Part shown: piece after piece, positions 1-10,251 of the stretch | Layout of the letters: each line of letters starts with the position of its first letter | Position numbering within the stretch: the stretch's first letter is position 1 | Source of the DNA: Streptomyces triticagri | Lineage (GTDB): Bacteria > Actinomycetota > Actinomycetes > Streptomycetales > Streptomycetaceae | Direction of reading: 5' to 3' | NCBI RefSeq assembly: GCF_003429565.1 | Contig: NZ_QUAK01000075.1 | Location: 87,838 to 151,837 of the forward strand | DNA length: 64,000 nt | Position numbers and translations under genes: made by a program | The notes under the pieces: generated by a model | Seen by the model: the letters and a program-made list of their open reading frames with translations, nothing else | Told to the model about the DNA's origin: nothing | Databases searched by the model: none

Positions 1-1
1 G

Positions 2-121
2 GACCTGGGCCGGGCCGCGATCACGGTGGTCCTGACGGTCCTCGCGGGCGCCACCGTGCTGAAGGCGCTGCGCCGGGCCACGCGCCGCGCGGCCTTCGAG
101 GCGCCGGTCGCTTTCGAGTAG
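2..121 (+). CDS. C-terminal end of a membrane protein (partial)
   Basis: An open frame enters from the left edge and ends at a TAG at 119-121. The 39 visible residues begin with a hydrophobic stretch (AAITVVLTVLAGATVL) and end with a basic and then a short acidic tail, as in the last transmembrane helix and cytoplasmic tail of an integral membrane protein. Too little is present to name a family. Confidence 0.5.
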   Translation, partial: DLGRAAITVVLTVLAGATVLKALRRATRRAAFEAPVAFE

Positions 122-521
122 ATCTGCGTCACACCCGGACGACTCGCAGGCTTGACCCAGGTCACATTCGCCGGCCGCGGACCGTGCGGGCGCGGACACG
201 CTGCGTGGGATCCACGGCCGCCCGGAGTGAGGGCACCCACAGTACTTTCGTCCCGTCCTAGGCGGCTTCGTAGCCGGCGCGGGACACCCCTGAGCGGCTC
301 CCGCACGCAGCGCTCGCCGCCACGAACCGCCCCGAATGCGACCGGATGCGATCCGGGCTAGTAGCAGGGGGGCGTTGCAACGTCCGATCCGTCCTGTTTC
401 TGTAGAGGTGTCGCAGGGCGCCGCCCGGGCCGCACGGCCGGTGGCGCTCACGCATTCCCCCACTCCTCATGAGCGGTTCCGGCATGCCCGCGACTGCCTT
501 GTTCCCCATGGAAGGTCATCT
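122..521. other. Intergenic region upstream of the transglycosylase gene
   Basis: This 400-base gap precedes a cell-wall hydrolase gene, a place where Streptomyces often carries a c-di-AMP riboswitch. I looked for the conserved blocks of that riboswitch and did not find them with any assurance. Short C/G inverted repeats are present but nothing that I can name. It presumably holds the promoter of the gene at 522. Confidence 0.4.
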
Positions 522-980
522 GTGACTGTCTCGCGCATCCGCCGTGTCGCCACCCCGAAGAAGGCCCTCACCGGCGCCGTCGTAGGCCTCGCCACGGCCG
601 GCCTGGTGACGATCGCGGCTCCCGCCCAGGCCGCCGCCCCCACGGCCGCGCCGGTCGCCCCCGCCGCCAAGGTCGCGGCCCCGCAGGCCTCGACCGGTTC
701 GGCGAAGTCGATCGCGAAGAAGCTGATCCCGGACGCGAAGCAGTACCAGGCGTTCAGCAAGATCGTCGAGCACGAGAGCGGCTGGGACCCGCAGGCGAGC
801 AACCCGTCCGGTGCGTACGGCCTGGTGCAGGCGCTGCCCGGTTCGAAGATGTCGTCGGCCGGTTCGGACTGGAAGACCAACCCGGCCACGCAGATCAAGT
901 GGGGCCTCGACTACATGAACGACCGCTACGGCAGCCCGGCCGAGGCCTGGCAGTTCTGGCAGTCCAACGGCTGGTACTGA
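522..980 (+). CDS. Secreted lytic transglycosylase (SLT-like)
   Basis: This 152-residue protein should cleave peptidoglycan outside the cell. It has a signal peptide (basic start, hydrophobic core, cleavage near APAQA^A around residue 38), an Ala/Pro-rich linker to about residue 62, then a short SLT-like domain. The likely catalytic glutamate is E85 in the ESGWDPQAS motif, followed by the family's GAYGLVQ segment and a C-terminal tryptophan-rich end (WQFWQSNGWY). The GTG at 522 is chosen because it sits at the start of a proper signal peptide with GGAAGG-like sequence just upstream; the frame runs further upstream without coding character. It belongs to the family of small transglycosylases common in Streptomyces, often linked with spore germination and growth; that role is inference. 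Confidence 0.88.
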   Translation: MTVSRIRRVATPKKALTGAVVGLATAGLVTIAAPAQAAAPTAAPVAPAAKVAAPQASTGSAKSIAKKLIPDAKQYQAFSKIVEHESGWDPQASNPSGAYGLVQALPGSKMSSAGSDWKTNPATQIKWGLDYMNDRYGSPAEAWQFWQSNGWY

Positions 981-1420
981 GCCGTCTCCACGGCCCGTCA
1001 CGGCCCGGCCCCACGGGCCGAACCACCCCACCGCGCCCGCGACTTCGAGCGGCCGCCCCCTCACCGGGGGGACGGCCGCTCGCGCGCGTTCCGGCGAGCG
1101 CCCCGCTCACCTCTGCAGACGGTCGAACCAGCGCACGATCTTCGGTGCCGAGAGCGTCCGCGCCCAGTGCCTGGGACGCCGCGCCGAGGGCGAGTGCGGC
1201 CGCAGCGCAGCTTGCGGCCGCCCCTCGGCCGATCCGTGAACCGCGCTTCCGGCACGTCGACTTGGCGGGCCCCGGAGCCGTCTTTCCGGTGTTCTTCGTC
1301 ATACGCCGAGCGTCGTCGGCCGAACTGGGACGAACCATCCGGCCCGCCCCCGGATCCGGGGGTGTTTCCGGGTGCACCCGTGGAGGTGTCCCGGCGGTCG
1401 ACGCCGCGAAGGGCGCGTTC

Positions 1421-2690
<1,270 letters not shown>

Positions 2691-2798
2691 TCAGTTGGTC
2701 GTTGCGTCCTCGCGGCGCGGCGTCCCGGCGCCCCACCGACCGGACCAGCTCCAGAACCAGCCCGCGCGCGATGGCCAGTGCCCCAGTGCCGTAGCAAG

Positions 2799-2820
2799 GA
2801 ACTAGTACGCGTTCTAGTTC
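2799..2820. promoter_or_regulatory. KstR-like palindromic operator
   Basis: The 22 bases are a near-perfect palindrome: arms GAACTAG and CTAGTTC around a central ACGCGT, with one mismatched pair. The inner part, TAGTACGCGTTCTA, differs at one position from the mycobacterial KstR consensus TNNAACNNGTTNNA. KstR is a TetR-type repressor of cholesterol catabolism. Position between fadA5-like and cyp125-like genes supports a TetR-family operator; the regulator itself is not in the window. Confidence 0.65.
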
Positions 2821-2932
2821 TCCCAGCAGTCTTATGACTGCACCCCGTCCACCGCAAGGGTCTTGCACGCATCACACACGCCCCTTCACTCGGCGTACCC
2901 AGAACCGATACGCCCGCGGCCCTTGCCACTTG

Positions 2933-2947
2933 TAGAACCCGTTACTA
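2933..2947. promoter_or_regulatory. Second, weaker KstR-like site
   Basis: TAGAACCCGTTACTA lies about 20 bases before the P450 start and matches the TNNAACNNGTTNNA pattern except at the last position. Its spacing to the start codon would let a bound repressor block transcription or translation initiation of the P450. It may also be chance. Confidence 0.35.
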
Positions 2948-2965
2948 CCTTGCGAGCAACTTCTG

Positions 2966-4237
2966 ATGGACCGTCAGACGATGACGATGGAGTTGCCGAT
3001 GCCCTGTCCCGCGCTGCCTGACGGCTTTGACGCCACCGACCCCGATCTGCTCCAGTCCGGCGTGCCGCACCCGGAGTTCGCCGAGCTCCGGCGGACCGCG
3101 CCGGTGTGGTGGTGCCCGCAGCAGCGCGGCATCACCGGCTTCGACGACGACGGCTACTGGGCGGTGACCCGGCACGCGGACGTCAAGTACGTGTCCACGC
3201 ACCCGGAGTTGTTCTCCTCCACGCCCAACACCGCGGTGGTCCGCTTCAACGAGCACATCAACCGGGACCAGATCGAGCTCCAGAAGCTGATCATGCTCAA
3301 TATGGACCCGCCGGAGCACACCCGGGTCCGGCAGATCGTCCAGCGCGGATTCACCCCACGGGCGATACGCGGACTCGAGTCCACGCTGCGCGAGCGCGCG
3401 CGCCGGATCGTCGACGAGGCCGGCAAGTCGGGCGGCGGAGACTTCGACTTCGTCACCGACATCGCCGTCGAACTCCCCCTGCAGGCCATCGCCGAACTCA
3501 TCGGCGTACCCCAGGAGGACCGTGCCCGGCTCTTCGACTGGTCGAACAAGATGGTGGCCTACGACGACCCGGAGTACGCCATCACCGAGGAGGTCGGCGC
3601 CGAGGCCGCGATGGAACTCATCGGCTACTCCATGAACATGGCGGCGGCCCGCAAGGAGTGTCCCGCCAAGGACATCGTCAGCCAGTTGGTGGCCGCCGAG
3701 GACGACGGCAATCTCTCCACCGACGAGTTCGGTTTCTTCGTCCTGCTGCTGGCCGTCGCGGGCAACGAGACCACCCGCAACGCGATCAGCCACGGCATGT
3801 ACGCCTTCCTCACCCACCCCGAGCAGTGGGAGCTCTACAAGCGCGAACGGCCCGAGACCGCCGCCGAGGAGATCGTCCGCTGGGCCACCCCCGTGACCGC
3901 ATTCCAGCGCACCGCCACCCAGGACACCGAGATCGGCGGCGTACGGATCAAGGAGGGCGACCGGGTCGGCATGTTCTACTCCTCCGCGAACAACGACCCC
4001 GAGGTCTTCGACCACCCCGAGCGCTTCGACATCACCCGCGACCCCAATCCGCACATCGGATTCGGCGGCGGAGGCCCGCACTTCTGCCTCGGCAAGTCCC
4101 TTGCCGTCAAGGAGATCGACCTGATCTTCAACGCGCTCGCCGACACCCTGCCCGACCTGCGTCTGGTCAGCGATCCCCGCCGGCTGCGCTCGGCCTGGAT
4201 CAACGGCATCAAGGAACTGCGGGTGGCCCGCGCTTGA
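2966..4237 (+). CDS. cyp125: Cytochrome P450, CYP125 type (steroid side-chain oxidase)
   Basis: The 423-residue protein is a soluble bacterial P450. It has the I-helix motif AGNETT (265-270), the ExxR motif (E302, R305) and the haem loop FGGGGPHFC with cysteine ligand C374. Long stretches agree with what I recall of mycobacterial CYP125A1 (MPCP-LP-GFD, VMLNMD-P-HTR, ELPLQAIA-L-GVPQEDR, EIVRWATPVTAFQRTA, NPNPH-GFGG). CYP125 oxidises C26/C27 of cholesterol, the first step of side-chain removal, which the neighbouring FadA5-like thiolase would follow later in the pathway. The start at 2966 has only a weak ribosome site; ATGs at 2981 and 2990 are alternatives. Redox partners are not nearby. Confidence 0.88.
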   Translation: MDRQTMTMELPMPCPALPDGFDATDPDLLQSGVPHPEFAELRRTAPVWWCPQQRGITGFDDDGYWAVTRHADVKYVSTHPELFSSTPNTAVVRFNEHINRDQIELQKLIMLNMDPPEHTRVRQIVQRGFTPRAIRGLESTLRERARRIVDEAGKSGGGDFDFVTDIAVELPLQAIAELIGVPQEDRARLFDWSNKMVAYDDPEYAITEEVGAEAAMELIGYSMNMAAARKECPAKDIVSQLVAAEDDGNLSTDEFGFFVLLLAVAGNETTRNAISHGMYAFLTHPEQWELYKRERPETAAEEIVRWATPVTAFQRTATQDTEIGGVRIKEGDRVGMFYSSANNDPEVFDHPERFDITRDPNPHIGFGGGGPHFCLGKSLAVKEIDLIFNALADTLPDLRLVSDPRRLRSAWINGIKELRVARA

Positions 4238-4351
4238 CCTGATCAAGCCTGGTCGCGGGAGTGCGCGTCGAGGACAATGGCACGGTGGCGCGCCGCCGGC
4301 GGAGCGCCACCGTGGACGTGTCCGCCCGACGTCGAACGGAAAGCGCCACCC

Positions 4352-5998
4352 GTGCACTCCCCCGAGCTGTCCGTCCCGCTGCACCCGGACGCCGCGGCGC
4401 CGCCCCCCGCCGAGCCGTGGCACCTGCGCCATCGCGTCCCGCTCCTCTGCACCGCGGTCGCGCTTCCGCTGTACGGGCTGTGGGCCGCGTTCCTGGCCAC
4501 CGGCGGCGGCGACCTCGCGGCACAGCAGGCCTGGGCGGGATTCGTCGAGCGGCACCCGGGGTCCCCGTACAGCCTCTCCTGGTACGGGGGTCTGCACACC
4601 GCCAACTACAGCCTGGTCTCTCCCTACTTGATGGCCGTGTTCGGGGTGGTGGCCGTGACGGCCGCGTCCGGGCTCGCTGCCACCTGGGCCGCTGCGGCGC
4701 TCTTCGTGCGCAGTGATGCGGCCCGCCCGCAGTGGCCCGCGCTGCTCGCCGCCTTCGCCCTGTGGTGCAACGTCGTCTCGGGACGCACCACCTTCGCCCT
4801 CGGCGCGGCACTCGGCCTCGGCGCCTGTCTGCTGCTGGTGGGACGGCACCGGCCGTGGTGGGCCGCCCTGGTCAATGCGCTTGCCACGCTTGCCAGTCCA
4901 CTCGCGGGGCTCTTCCTGGTCGTCGCAGGGGCCGGGTATCTGCTGGTACGGGACCGGAGCCGGGCCGCGGCGCTGCTGCTGCCGCCGGTGGTGGTCGTCG
5001 GCACGACCAGCTGGCTGTTCCCCTTCTCCGGTGAACAGCCCATGCAGTTCGGGCGGATCTGGGCGCCCGCGCTGCTCGCCCTCGCGGTCGCGGTGCTCGC
5101 GCCCCGGCCGTGGCGGGTGCTCCGGATCGGCGCCGCGGTGTATGCGCTTGGCTGCGCGCTCACCTATCTGATCGCCTCACCGATCGGCACCAATGTCGAG
5201 CGCCTCGCCCAACTCCTCGCGCCCGCGGCCCTCCTCGCCGCGCTCCTCGCCACCCCGGCCGCGCTGCGGGCGCGGCGGGCGGCGCTGGTCGTCGCGCTGG
5301 TGCTGTCGCTCGCCTGGGTGACCGACAAGACCGTCGACGACATCGTCGTGTACACCAAGGTGCCGGCCTGGGCCCGGCACACCGACGGCGTCGTCGACGC
5401 GCTCGACCGGCTGGGCGCCGACCGTACCCGGGTCGAAGTGGTGCCCTCGCGCGACCACCGCGAGGCCGCGGTGCTCGCACCCCATGTCAACCTGGCCCGC
5501 GGCTGGAACCGGCAGGCGGACGTGCAGCGCGGCCGGCTCTTCTACGACGGCTACGACGGCACCGACGTCGCCCCCGGCACCTTCACGCCCGCCGCCTACC
5601 GTGCCTGGCTGGACCGCTGGGCGGTCGGCCTCGTCGTCGTACCGGATGCCGTGCCGGACTCGCCGGCCTGGCGCGAGCGCGACCTCATCCGCAGCCGGCC
5701 GGACTGGCTCGAGCCGGTCTGGAGCGACGAGCACTGGCGGATCTACCGGGTCAGGGACGCGACACCGCTGGTCGAGGCGCCGGCTTCGGTGCTGCGCTCC
5801 GGTGACTCCTCGGTCGTCGTGCGGGTCCCCTCGGCCGGGGCGGTCACCGTACGTATCGCCCACTCGCCGTGGCTGCGGGTGGACGGTGGATGCCTGAGCC
5901 GGGACGGGGAGTTCACCCGGCTCACGGTGACCGAACCCGGGACGTACCGGATCGGGTCCTCGTTCAGCCCGGCGGCGGTGTCCGCTTCGCGCTGCTGA
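4352..5998 (+). CDS. Polytopic membrane protein with C-terminal extracytoplasmic domain
   Basis: This 548-residue protein has about ten hydrophobic segments between residues 25 and 320, then a soluble domain of roughly 220 residues to the end. The layout resembles integral membrane glycosyltransferase-like proteins of actinobacteria, but I see no diagnostic glycosyltransferase motif and do not assign an activity. GTG 4352 is preferred over the upstream ATG 4277 because GGAAAG lies at good distance and the extra N-terminus looks non-coding. The gene converges on the GT87-PAP2 gene and their last 35 bases overlap, so both may belong to one cell-envelope pathway; that is inference. Confidence 0.75.
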   Translation: MHSPELSVPLHPDAAAPPPAEPWHLRHRVPLLCTAVALPLYGLWAAFLATGGGDLAAQQAWAGFVERHPGSPYSLSWYGGLHTANYSLVSPYLMAVFGVVAVTAASGLAATWAAAALFVRSDAARPQWPALLAAFALWCNVVSGRTTFALGAALGLGACLLLVGRHRPWWAALVNALATLASPLAGLFLVVAGAGYLLVRDRSRAAALLLPPVVVVGTTSWLFPFSGEQPMQFGRIWAPALLALAVAVLAPRPWRVLRIGAAVYALGCALTYLIASPIGTNVERLAQLLAPAALLAALLATPAALRARRAALVVALVLSLAWVTDKTVDDIVVYTKVPAWARHTDGVVDALDRLGADRTRVEVVPSRDHREAAVLAPHVNLARGWNRQADVQRGRLFYDGYDGTDVAPGTFTPAAYRAWLDRWAVGLVVVPDAVPDSPAWRERDLIRSRPDWLEPVWSDEHWRIYRVRDATPLVEAPASVLRSGDSSVVVRVPSAGAVTVRIAHSPWLRVDGGCLSRDGEFTRLTVTEPGTYRIGSSFSPAAVSASRC

Positions 5999-8192
5999 GG
6001 GCCTCGGTCCGGTCCTTGTCGTCGTCCGGGGCGCTCGGATCGGCCGGTTCGTCCGCCGCATCCGGCGGGTCCTCCGCGTCCGGGGCCCGCTCGGCGTCCG
6101 GGACCGGGCGCGGGCCCGGCGGCGACTTCGCGGTCGCCGTCTCCGGCTGCTCGGCGGCGCTGCTCCTCGGCCGCGGGCCGCCGAGTACGTAGACCAGGCC
6201 GAAACCGGCGCCGACGACGGCCGCGCCGCCCACCGCGTCCAGGATCCAGTGGTTGCCGGTGCCGACGATCGCGCACAAGGTGAACGCCGGATGCAGCAGG
6301 CCGAGCAGCTTCATCCAGGTCTTCGGGGCCAGGATCGCGATGACCACACCGCACCACAGGGACCAGCCGAAGTGCAGCGACGGCATCGCGGCGTACTGGT
6401 TGGTGACCGCGGTCAGCGTGCCGTAGTCCGGCTTGCTGAAGTCCTGGACGCCGTGCACGGTGTCGATGAATCCGAGGTCCGGCATCAGGCGGGGCGGCGC
6501 CAGCGGGTACAGCCAGAAGCCGAGCAGGGCGAGGACCGTGGCGAAGCCGAGCGCGCCGCGCGCCCAGCGGAAGTCCACCGGCCGCCGTATGTAGAGCACC
6601 GCGAGCACCGTCAGCGGCACCACGAAGTGGAAGGACGTGTAGTAGAAGTTCAGGAACTCCTCGAGCCAGGGCAGCCTTGCCGTGGCGTGATTCGCCCAGT
6701 GCTCGATGTCGATGAACAGGAACTGCTCGATCGCGTGGATCTGGCTGCCGTGCTCCTCGGCGGTGGCGCGGCTGCCGGCCGCGACGAGCCGGGTCTGCTG
6801 GTAGATCGAGTACCCCACGCGGATCAGGAGCAGCTCGAGCAGCAGATTCGGCCGGCTCAGGGCGCGCTTCCAGAACGGCAGCAGCGGCACCCACCTGAAA
6901 CGGGCGGGGACCGGGGCGCCGTACTCGGTCGGCACCGGGTTGTCGAAATGCGGCGAGGTGCGCAGCACGAATGGCACCACACAGGCCGCCGCGAGCGCGG
7001 CGATCAGCAGGGCGTTGTCCCTGATCGGGTACAGGAACTCCATGTTCGGCAGCATCATCTTGGCCGGCAGGGTCATCACCAGGACCACCGCGACCGGCCA
7101 GACCAGGCGGTCCGAGCGGCGCTTGCCGACCCGGCCGACGACCGCGAGCAGCACCCACAGGAGCTGGTGCTGCCAGGCGGTCGGTGACACCACCGCGGAG
7201 ACACAGCCGGTGACGGCGACGGCGAGGAGCAGCTGACCGTCGCGCGCGTACCGCACGGCACGGCGCAGGCCGAAGTACACGACGGCGGCGCCCAGGGCGA
7301 AGAACAGCGCCTTCTCGCCCGTGCCCTCGAGGCCGAGGCGCAGCAGCGCGCCGTGCAGCGACTGGTTCCCCACCCCGTCGGGCCGGTCGCCGAGTCCGGT
7401 GCCGGCGAAGTGGTGCACCCAGAACGTCCACGAATCCTTGGGCATCGCGGCCCAGGCGAGCGCTGTGCAGGTCAGGAAGGTCACGCCGGTGGACAGGGCG
7501 GCGCGCTTGCGGCCGGTGAACCAGAGCAGCGGCGCGAAGAGCAGCACCGTGGGCTGCAGGGCCGCCGCGACGCCGATCAGCACCCCGCTGGTGCGCTCAC
7601 CGCGGGCGGCGAGGCAGCCGGCGAGCACGAGCAGCACCGGGATGATGCTGGTCTGCCCCAGGTGCAGGGTGTTGCGCACCGGGAGCGAGAGCATCAGGAG
7701 CGATACGGCCACCGGGGCCGCGAGCAGTGCGGTGCGGCGCGAGACCGGGCTCGGCAGGGAGCGTGCGGCGAGCATGCCGAGCAGCACGACCAGGAGCAGC
7801 GTCCCGAAGGTCCAGCCGACCCCGAGGGTCTGCTCGGCGGATCGGGTCAGCGGGCGCAGGACGAGGCCGGCCAGCGGGGTGCCGGTGAACGCGTCCGTGT
7901 CGTAGAACGATCCCCGGACGTGCAGCACGCCGTTCTCACCGATCCAGGTCTCCAGATCGGTCAGCCGCTCGCCGCGCGGTGTGGTGAGCACCACCGCGAC
8001 CTGCCACACCGCCAGTGCGGCGGCGATCAGCCACAGCCCCACCCTGACTGCCGCCATCTTGGTGTCCTGGCCGGCGCCGAAGGCACCGCCCGATCCACCG
8101 TGTTCCGCATTCGCCACGCCTCGCGGCCCTCCGCCCGTCCCAATGTCCGTCCCCGTCGTCCGGACTCCGGAGTGCGTCCCGGAGCCGTCCAC
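5964..8192 (-). CDS. Fused GT87-type mannosyltransferase and PAP2 phosphatase membrane protein
   Basis: The 742-residue protein joins two membrane enzymes. Residues about 45-400 are a polytopic DUF2029/GT87-like region, the family of polyprenyl-phosphomannose-dependent mannosyltransferases. Residues about 440-660 carry a PAP2 domain with the conserved pieces PLAPPRLMPDLGFID, AAMPSLHFGWSLW and GTGNHWILDAVGG, where the histidines form the phosphatase site. The last 80 residues are acidic and proline-rich and probably cytoplasmic. A plausible role is lipid-linked sugar transfer coupled to recycling of the polyprenyl phosphate carrier. The start is a GTG at 8192 with AGGA close by. The 3' end overlaps the convergent gene by 35 bases. 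Confidence 0.82.
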   Translation of the reverse strand: MDGSGTHSGVRTTGTDIGTGGGPRGVANAEHGGSGGAFGAGQDTKMAAVRVGLWLIAAALAVWQVAVVLTTPRGERLTDLETWIGENGVLHVRGSFYDTDAFTGTPLAGLVLRPLTRSAEQTLGVGWTFGTLLLVVLLGMLAARSLPSPVSRRTALLAAPVAVSLLMLSLPVRNTLHLGQTSIIPVLLVLAGCLAARGERTSGVLIGVAAALQPTVLLFAPLLWFTGRKRAALSTGVTFLTCTALAWAAMPKDSWTFWVHHFAGTGLGDRPDGVGNQSLHGALLRLGLEGTGEKALFFALGAAVVYFGLRRAVRYARDGQLLLAVAVTGCVSAVVSPTAWQHQLLWVLLAVVGRVGKRRSDRLVWPVAVVLVMTLPAKMMLPNMEFLYPIRDNALLIAALAAACVVPFVLRTSPHFDNPVPTEYGAPVPARFRWVPLLPFWKRALSRPNLLLELLLIRVGYSIYQQTRLVAAGSRATAEEHGSQIHAIEQFLFIDIEHWANHATARLPWLEEFLNFYYTSFHFVVPLTVLAVLYIRRPVDFRWARGALGFATVLALLGFWLYPLAPPRLMPDLGFIDTVHGVQDFSKPDYGTLTAVTNQYAAMPSLHFGWSLWCGVVIAILAPKTWMKLLGLLHPAFTLCAIVGTGNHWILDAVGGAAVVGAGFGLVYVLGGPRPRSSAAEQPETATAKSPPGPRPVPDAERAPDAEDPPDAADEPADPSAPDDDKDRTEALSSAKRTPPPG

Positions 8193-8352
8193 GGATCCTA
8201 TGAGGCTCCCAGTCCCCCGTCCTCAAGACGCAGGCAACCCCTCCTTCACCTGCCCGCCCTCGTTGTTTTGACCGGATGACGTCGGTACGTGTGACGCTGC
8301 CGGCCGCGTCCGCGTTGCTCCGGGACCGCGCGACACCGGTCACATCCGGCGG

Positions 8353-9507
8353 TCACGCGGGCCGGTGCTCGCTCGTACGCGGTGTCTCGGCCGCCCCGTC
8401 CGGAGCTCCGGCCTGCCAGGCCACGAAGAGCGGTACGTCCTCGCCGCCGAGCACGACCACACCGAACGGGCGGTCGTAGGCGACCCGCTCCACCCGCACC
8501 GGCCGGTACGCGGACCCGGCGCGCGCGGGGACGGCCGTCGCCGCGGCCGCCTCGACGCCCTCCTCGGCGATCCTGAGCACCGATTCCTGGACGACATCCG
8601 ATATCGCGAGCGGTTCGGGCGATATGCCGGAAAGATCGGCGCCGTTCCGGAACGCGGTGCGGACGCCGAGAGCGCGGATCTGGTCAGCCGCTTCGATACG
8701 AGTGCGCAGCGCGAGCCGCGGCAGCGCCATCACCACCTGCTCGGCGTCGAGCGCGGCACGCAGCGCGCCGGGTGCCCAGGCGGCGGGCAGCACCTCGTGC
8801 GCCGGCTGCCCGGGCCGGCCGAGGACGAAGCGGACACGCGCGGGGGCCGCACCACCCCGGCAGCGCAGCTCCACGACCCGGGTCCCGTCGATGCGCCAGG
8901 CGTCGGCGAGCGGGACGGACCGGTGCATCGTCGGCACCTGGTGGACCTGCCCTCGTACGTCGGTGAACGGCCGGGAGTGGGTGGACGTACCCGAGAAAGG
9001 TTCATCCCAACGGGCCTTGAGAGCCAGCGCATTGACCAGGACAAGGAGTGTCCCGGCGGAGAGCTCCACCGGCAGCCGCTCGATCAGGCCGCCGGTCGCC
9101 TCCCGCACCCAGCCGTCGATGCGCGGCGGGTCGAGCGGTCCGAATCCGACATCGGGCAGTGCCTCGCGGTACGCCCGGTACACCGGCACCGCGCTCCAGA
9201 CGCCGGTGGCCACCTCCAGGGCGTCGGTCTCCGCGAGTGCCCGGCTCGCGGCCGTCACGGCATCCGCGGCCGTGTCACCGGCGACCTCGAGCAGCTGCTC
9301 GAACTCCGCGGCCGTCTCGCCACGGCTGCCCGCCGCGACGGCCGCGAGCGCGAGCCACAGCCCGGCCGGCGAGCAGACGAAGTCGCCCTCGCCCTCGGCG
9401 ACACCGGGCAGCCAGCGCTCCGCGAGTGTCCGTACCGCCTCCGGCGGCCAGGCGGCCGCCGCTCCCGGCGCGACCCTCCCGCTCCGCTGTTCTTCAGTCA
9501 TGCTCAT
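8353..9507 (-). CDS. Serpin-family serine proteinase inhibitor
   Basis: This 384-residue protein shows the serpin fold landmarks: FVCSPAGLWLALAAVAAGSRGETAAE (helix region), LVLVNALALKARWDEPF, and near the end the reactive-loop hinge EEGVEAAAATA followed by the DRPFGVVVLG strand. Inhibitory serpins trap a proteinase covalently after cleavage in this loop; the alanine-rich hinge suggests this one can do so. The loop seems about five residues longer than in antitrypsin, so P1 cannot be fixed; arginines in it are candidates. There is no signal peptide, implying a cytoplasmic target or leaderless location. The ATG at 9507 is preferred because a GGGGGATTCGGGGG stretch lies just before it and upstream frame is poor. 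Confidence 0.85.
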   Translation of the reverse strand: MSMTEEQRSGRVAPGAAAAWPPEAVRTLAERWLPGVAEGEGDFVCSPAGLWLALAAVAAGSRGETAAEFEQLLEVAGDTAADAVTAASRALAETDALEVATGVWSAVPVYRAYREALPDVGFGPLDPPRIDGWVREATGGLIERLPVELSAGTLLVLVNALALKARWDEPFSGTSTHSRPFTDVRGQVHQVPTMHRSVPLADAWRIDGTRVVELRCRGGAAPARVRFVLGRPGQPAHEVLPAAWAPGALRAALDAEQVVMALPRLALRTRIEAADQIRALGVRTAFRNGADLSGISPEPLAISDVVQESVLRIAEEGVEAAAATAVPARAGSAYRPVRVERVAYDRPFGVVVLGGEDVPLFVAWQAGAPDGAAETPRTSEHRPA

Positions 9508-9710
9508 CCCCCGAATCCCCCGAATCCCCTGTTCTCCCCCGAACTCCCCGCGTCTCCAGCGGCTCGGCCAGTATGCAGTCCGCCACTGACAATCGACTCC
9601 GAGGCCGGGCACGTCCGAGAAGAGGCCGCCCCGCCGCCGTCCCGTGCCCGAGCGGCCGGCGCCGCGCATCCCGCGCTCGGGGCCGGTGCCTCACGCTGCC
9701 GTCCGGTGTC

Positions 9711-10103
9711 TCACGCCTCGTGGAAGAAGCCCACGTTCACGCTCCGGGGTGCCGAGCGGTCCTGGATCACCAGCTCGCCCGACCCGCCGGCGGGCAGCCG
9801 GATCGCGCCGCCGTACTGCAGCGGGTAGCTCTGCCCGTCGACCACCAGACGGACCTCGGACGACGGTTCGGCCTGCGAGCCGCGCAACCAGGTCACCGAC
9901 CAGGTCCGGTCCGCCTCGCAGCGGAACTCCAGATGCGTACGCGAGACGAACAGCCAGTCGTCCGGCGCCGACAGCCGGCACACGCTGCGGTCGCGGCCCA
10001 CCCGGAGCACCGCACCGGGCTCGCTCTCGTGGTCGGCCATGAGCATGCCCGCCGTGGCACCGGCGTTCACCTCCGAGACAGTGGCCATGGTGAGCTCGAG
10101 CAC
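9711..10103 (-). CDS. FHA-domain protein
   Basis: The 130-residue protein contains a forkhead-associated-like core (GAVLRVGRDRSVCRLSAPDDW, FVSRTHLEFRCE), which in other proteins binds phosphothreonine peptides. RVGRD and SRTHLEF correspond to the family's GR and SRxH motifs. It is a stand-alone domain with no kinase or membrane segment, so it probably acts as an adaptor to a partner phosphorylated by a Ser/Thr kinase encoded elsewhere. The GTG at 10103 follows AAGGAG. It is followed downstream on the same strand by the serpin gene after about 200 bases. Confidence 0.75.
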   Translation of the reverse strand: MLELTMATVSEVNAGATAGMLMADHESEPGAVLRVGRDRSVCRLSAPDDWLFVSRTHLEFRCEADRTWSVTWLRGSQAEPSSEVRLVVDGQSYPLQYGGAIRLPAGGSGELVIQDRSAPRSVNVGFFHEA

Positions 10104-10251
10104 GTGGGCTCCTTCAAGTCACGGGTTCCGCCGACGAGTACGCGCGCGTGCACACGCGCCGCCGCATCTTAGGCCCGCCCCTGCATACCGGCACGTGACG
10201 GGGACCACAGCCCCCTGTCCCTCCATTCAACCGCTTTGCGACAATGGCCGC

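Noticed and set aside
122..521. c-di-AMP riboswitch before the transglycosylase gene
   Set aside because: The gene type and gap length fit, but I could not find the conserved sequence blocks; a covariance-model search would decide.
2945..4849. Long minus-strand open frame antisense to the P450
   Set aside because: It mirrors the P450 gene in a complementary frame, has no known motif and shows the Arg/Gly/Val-rich make-up of antisense frames in high-G+C DNA.
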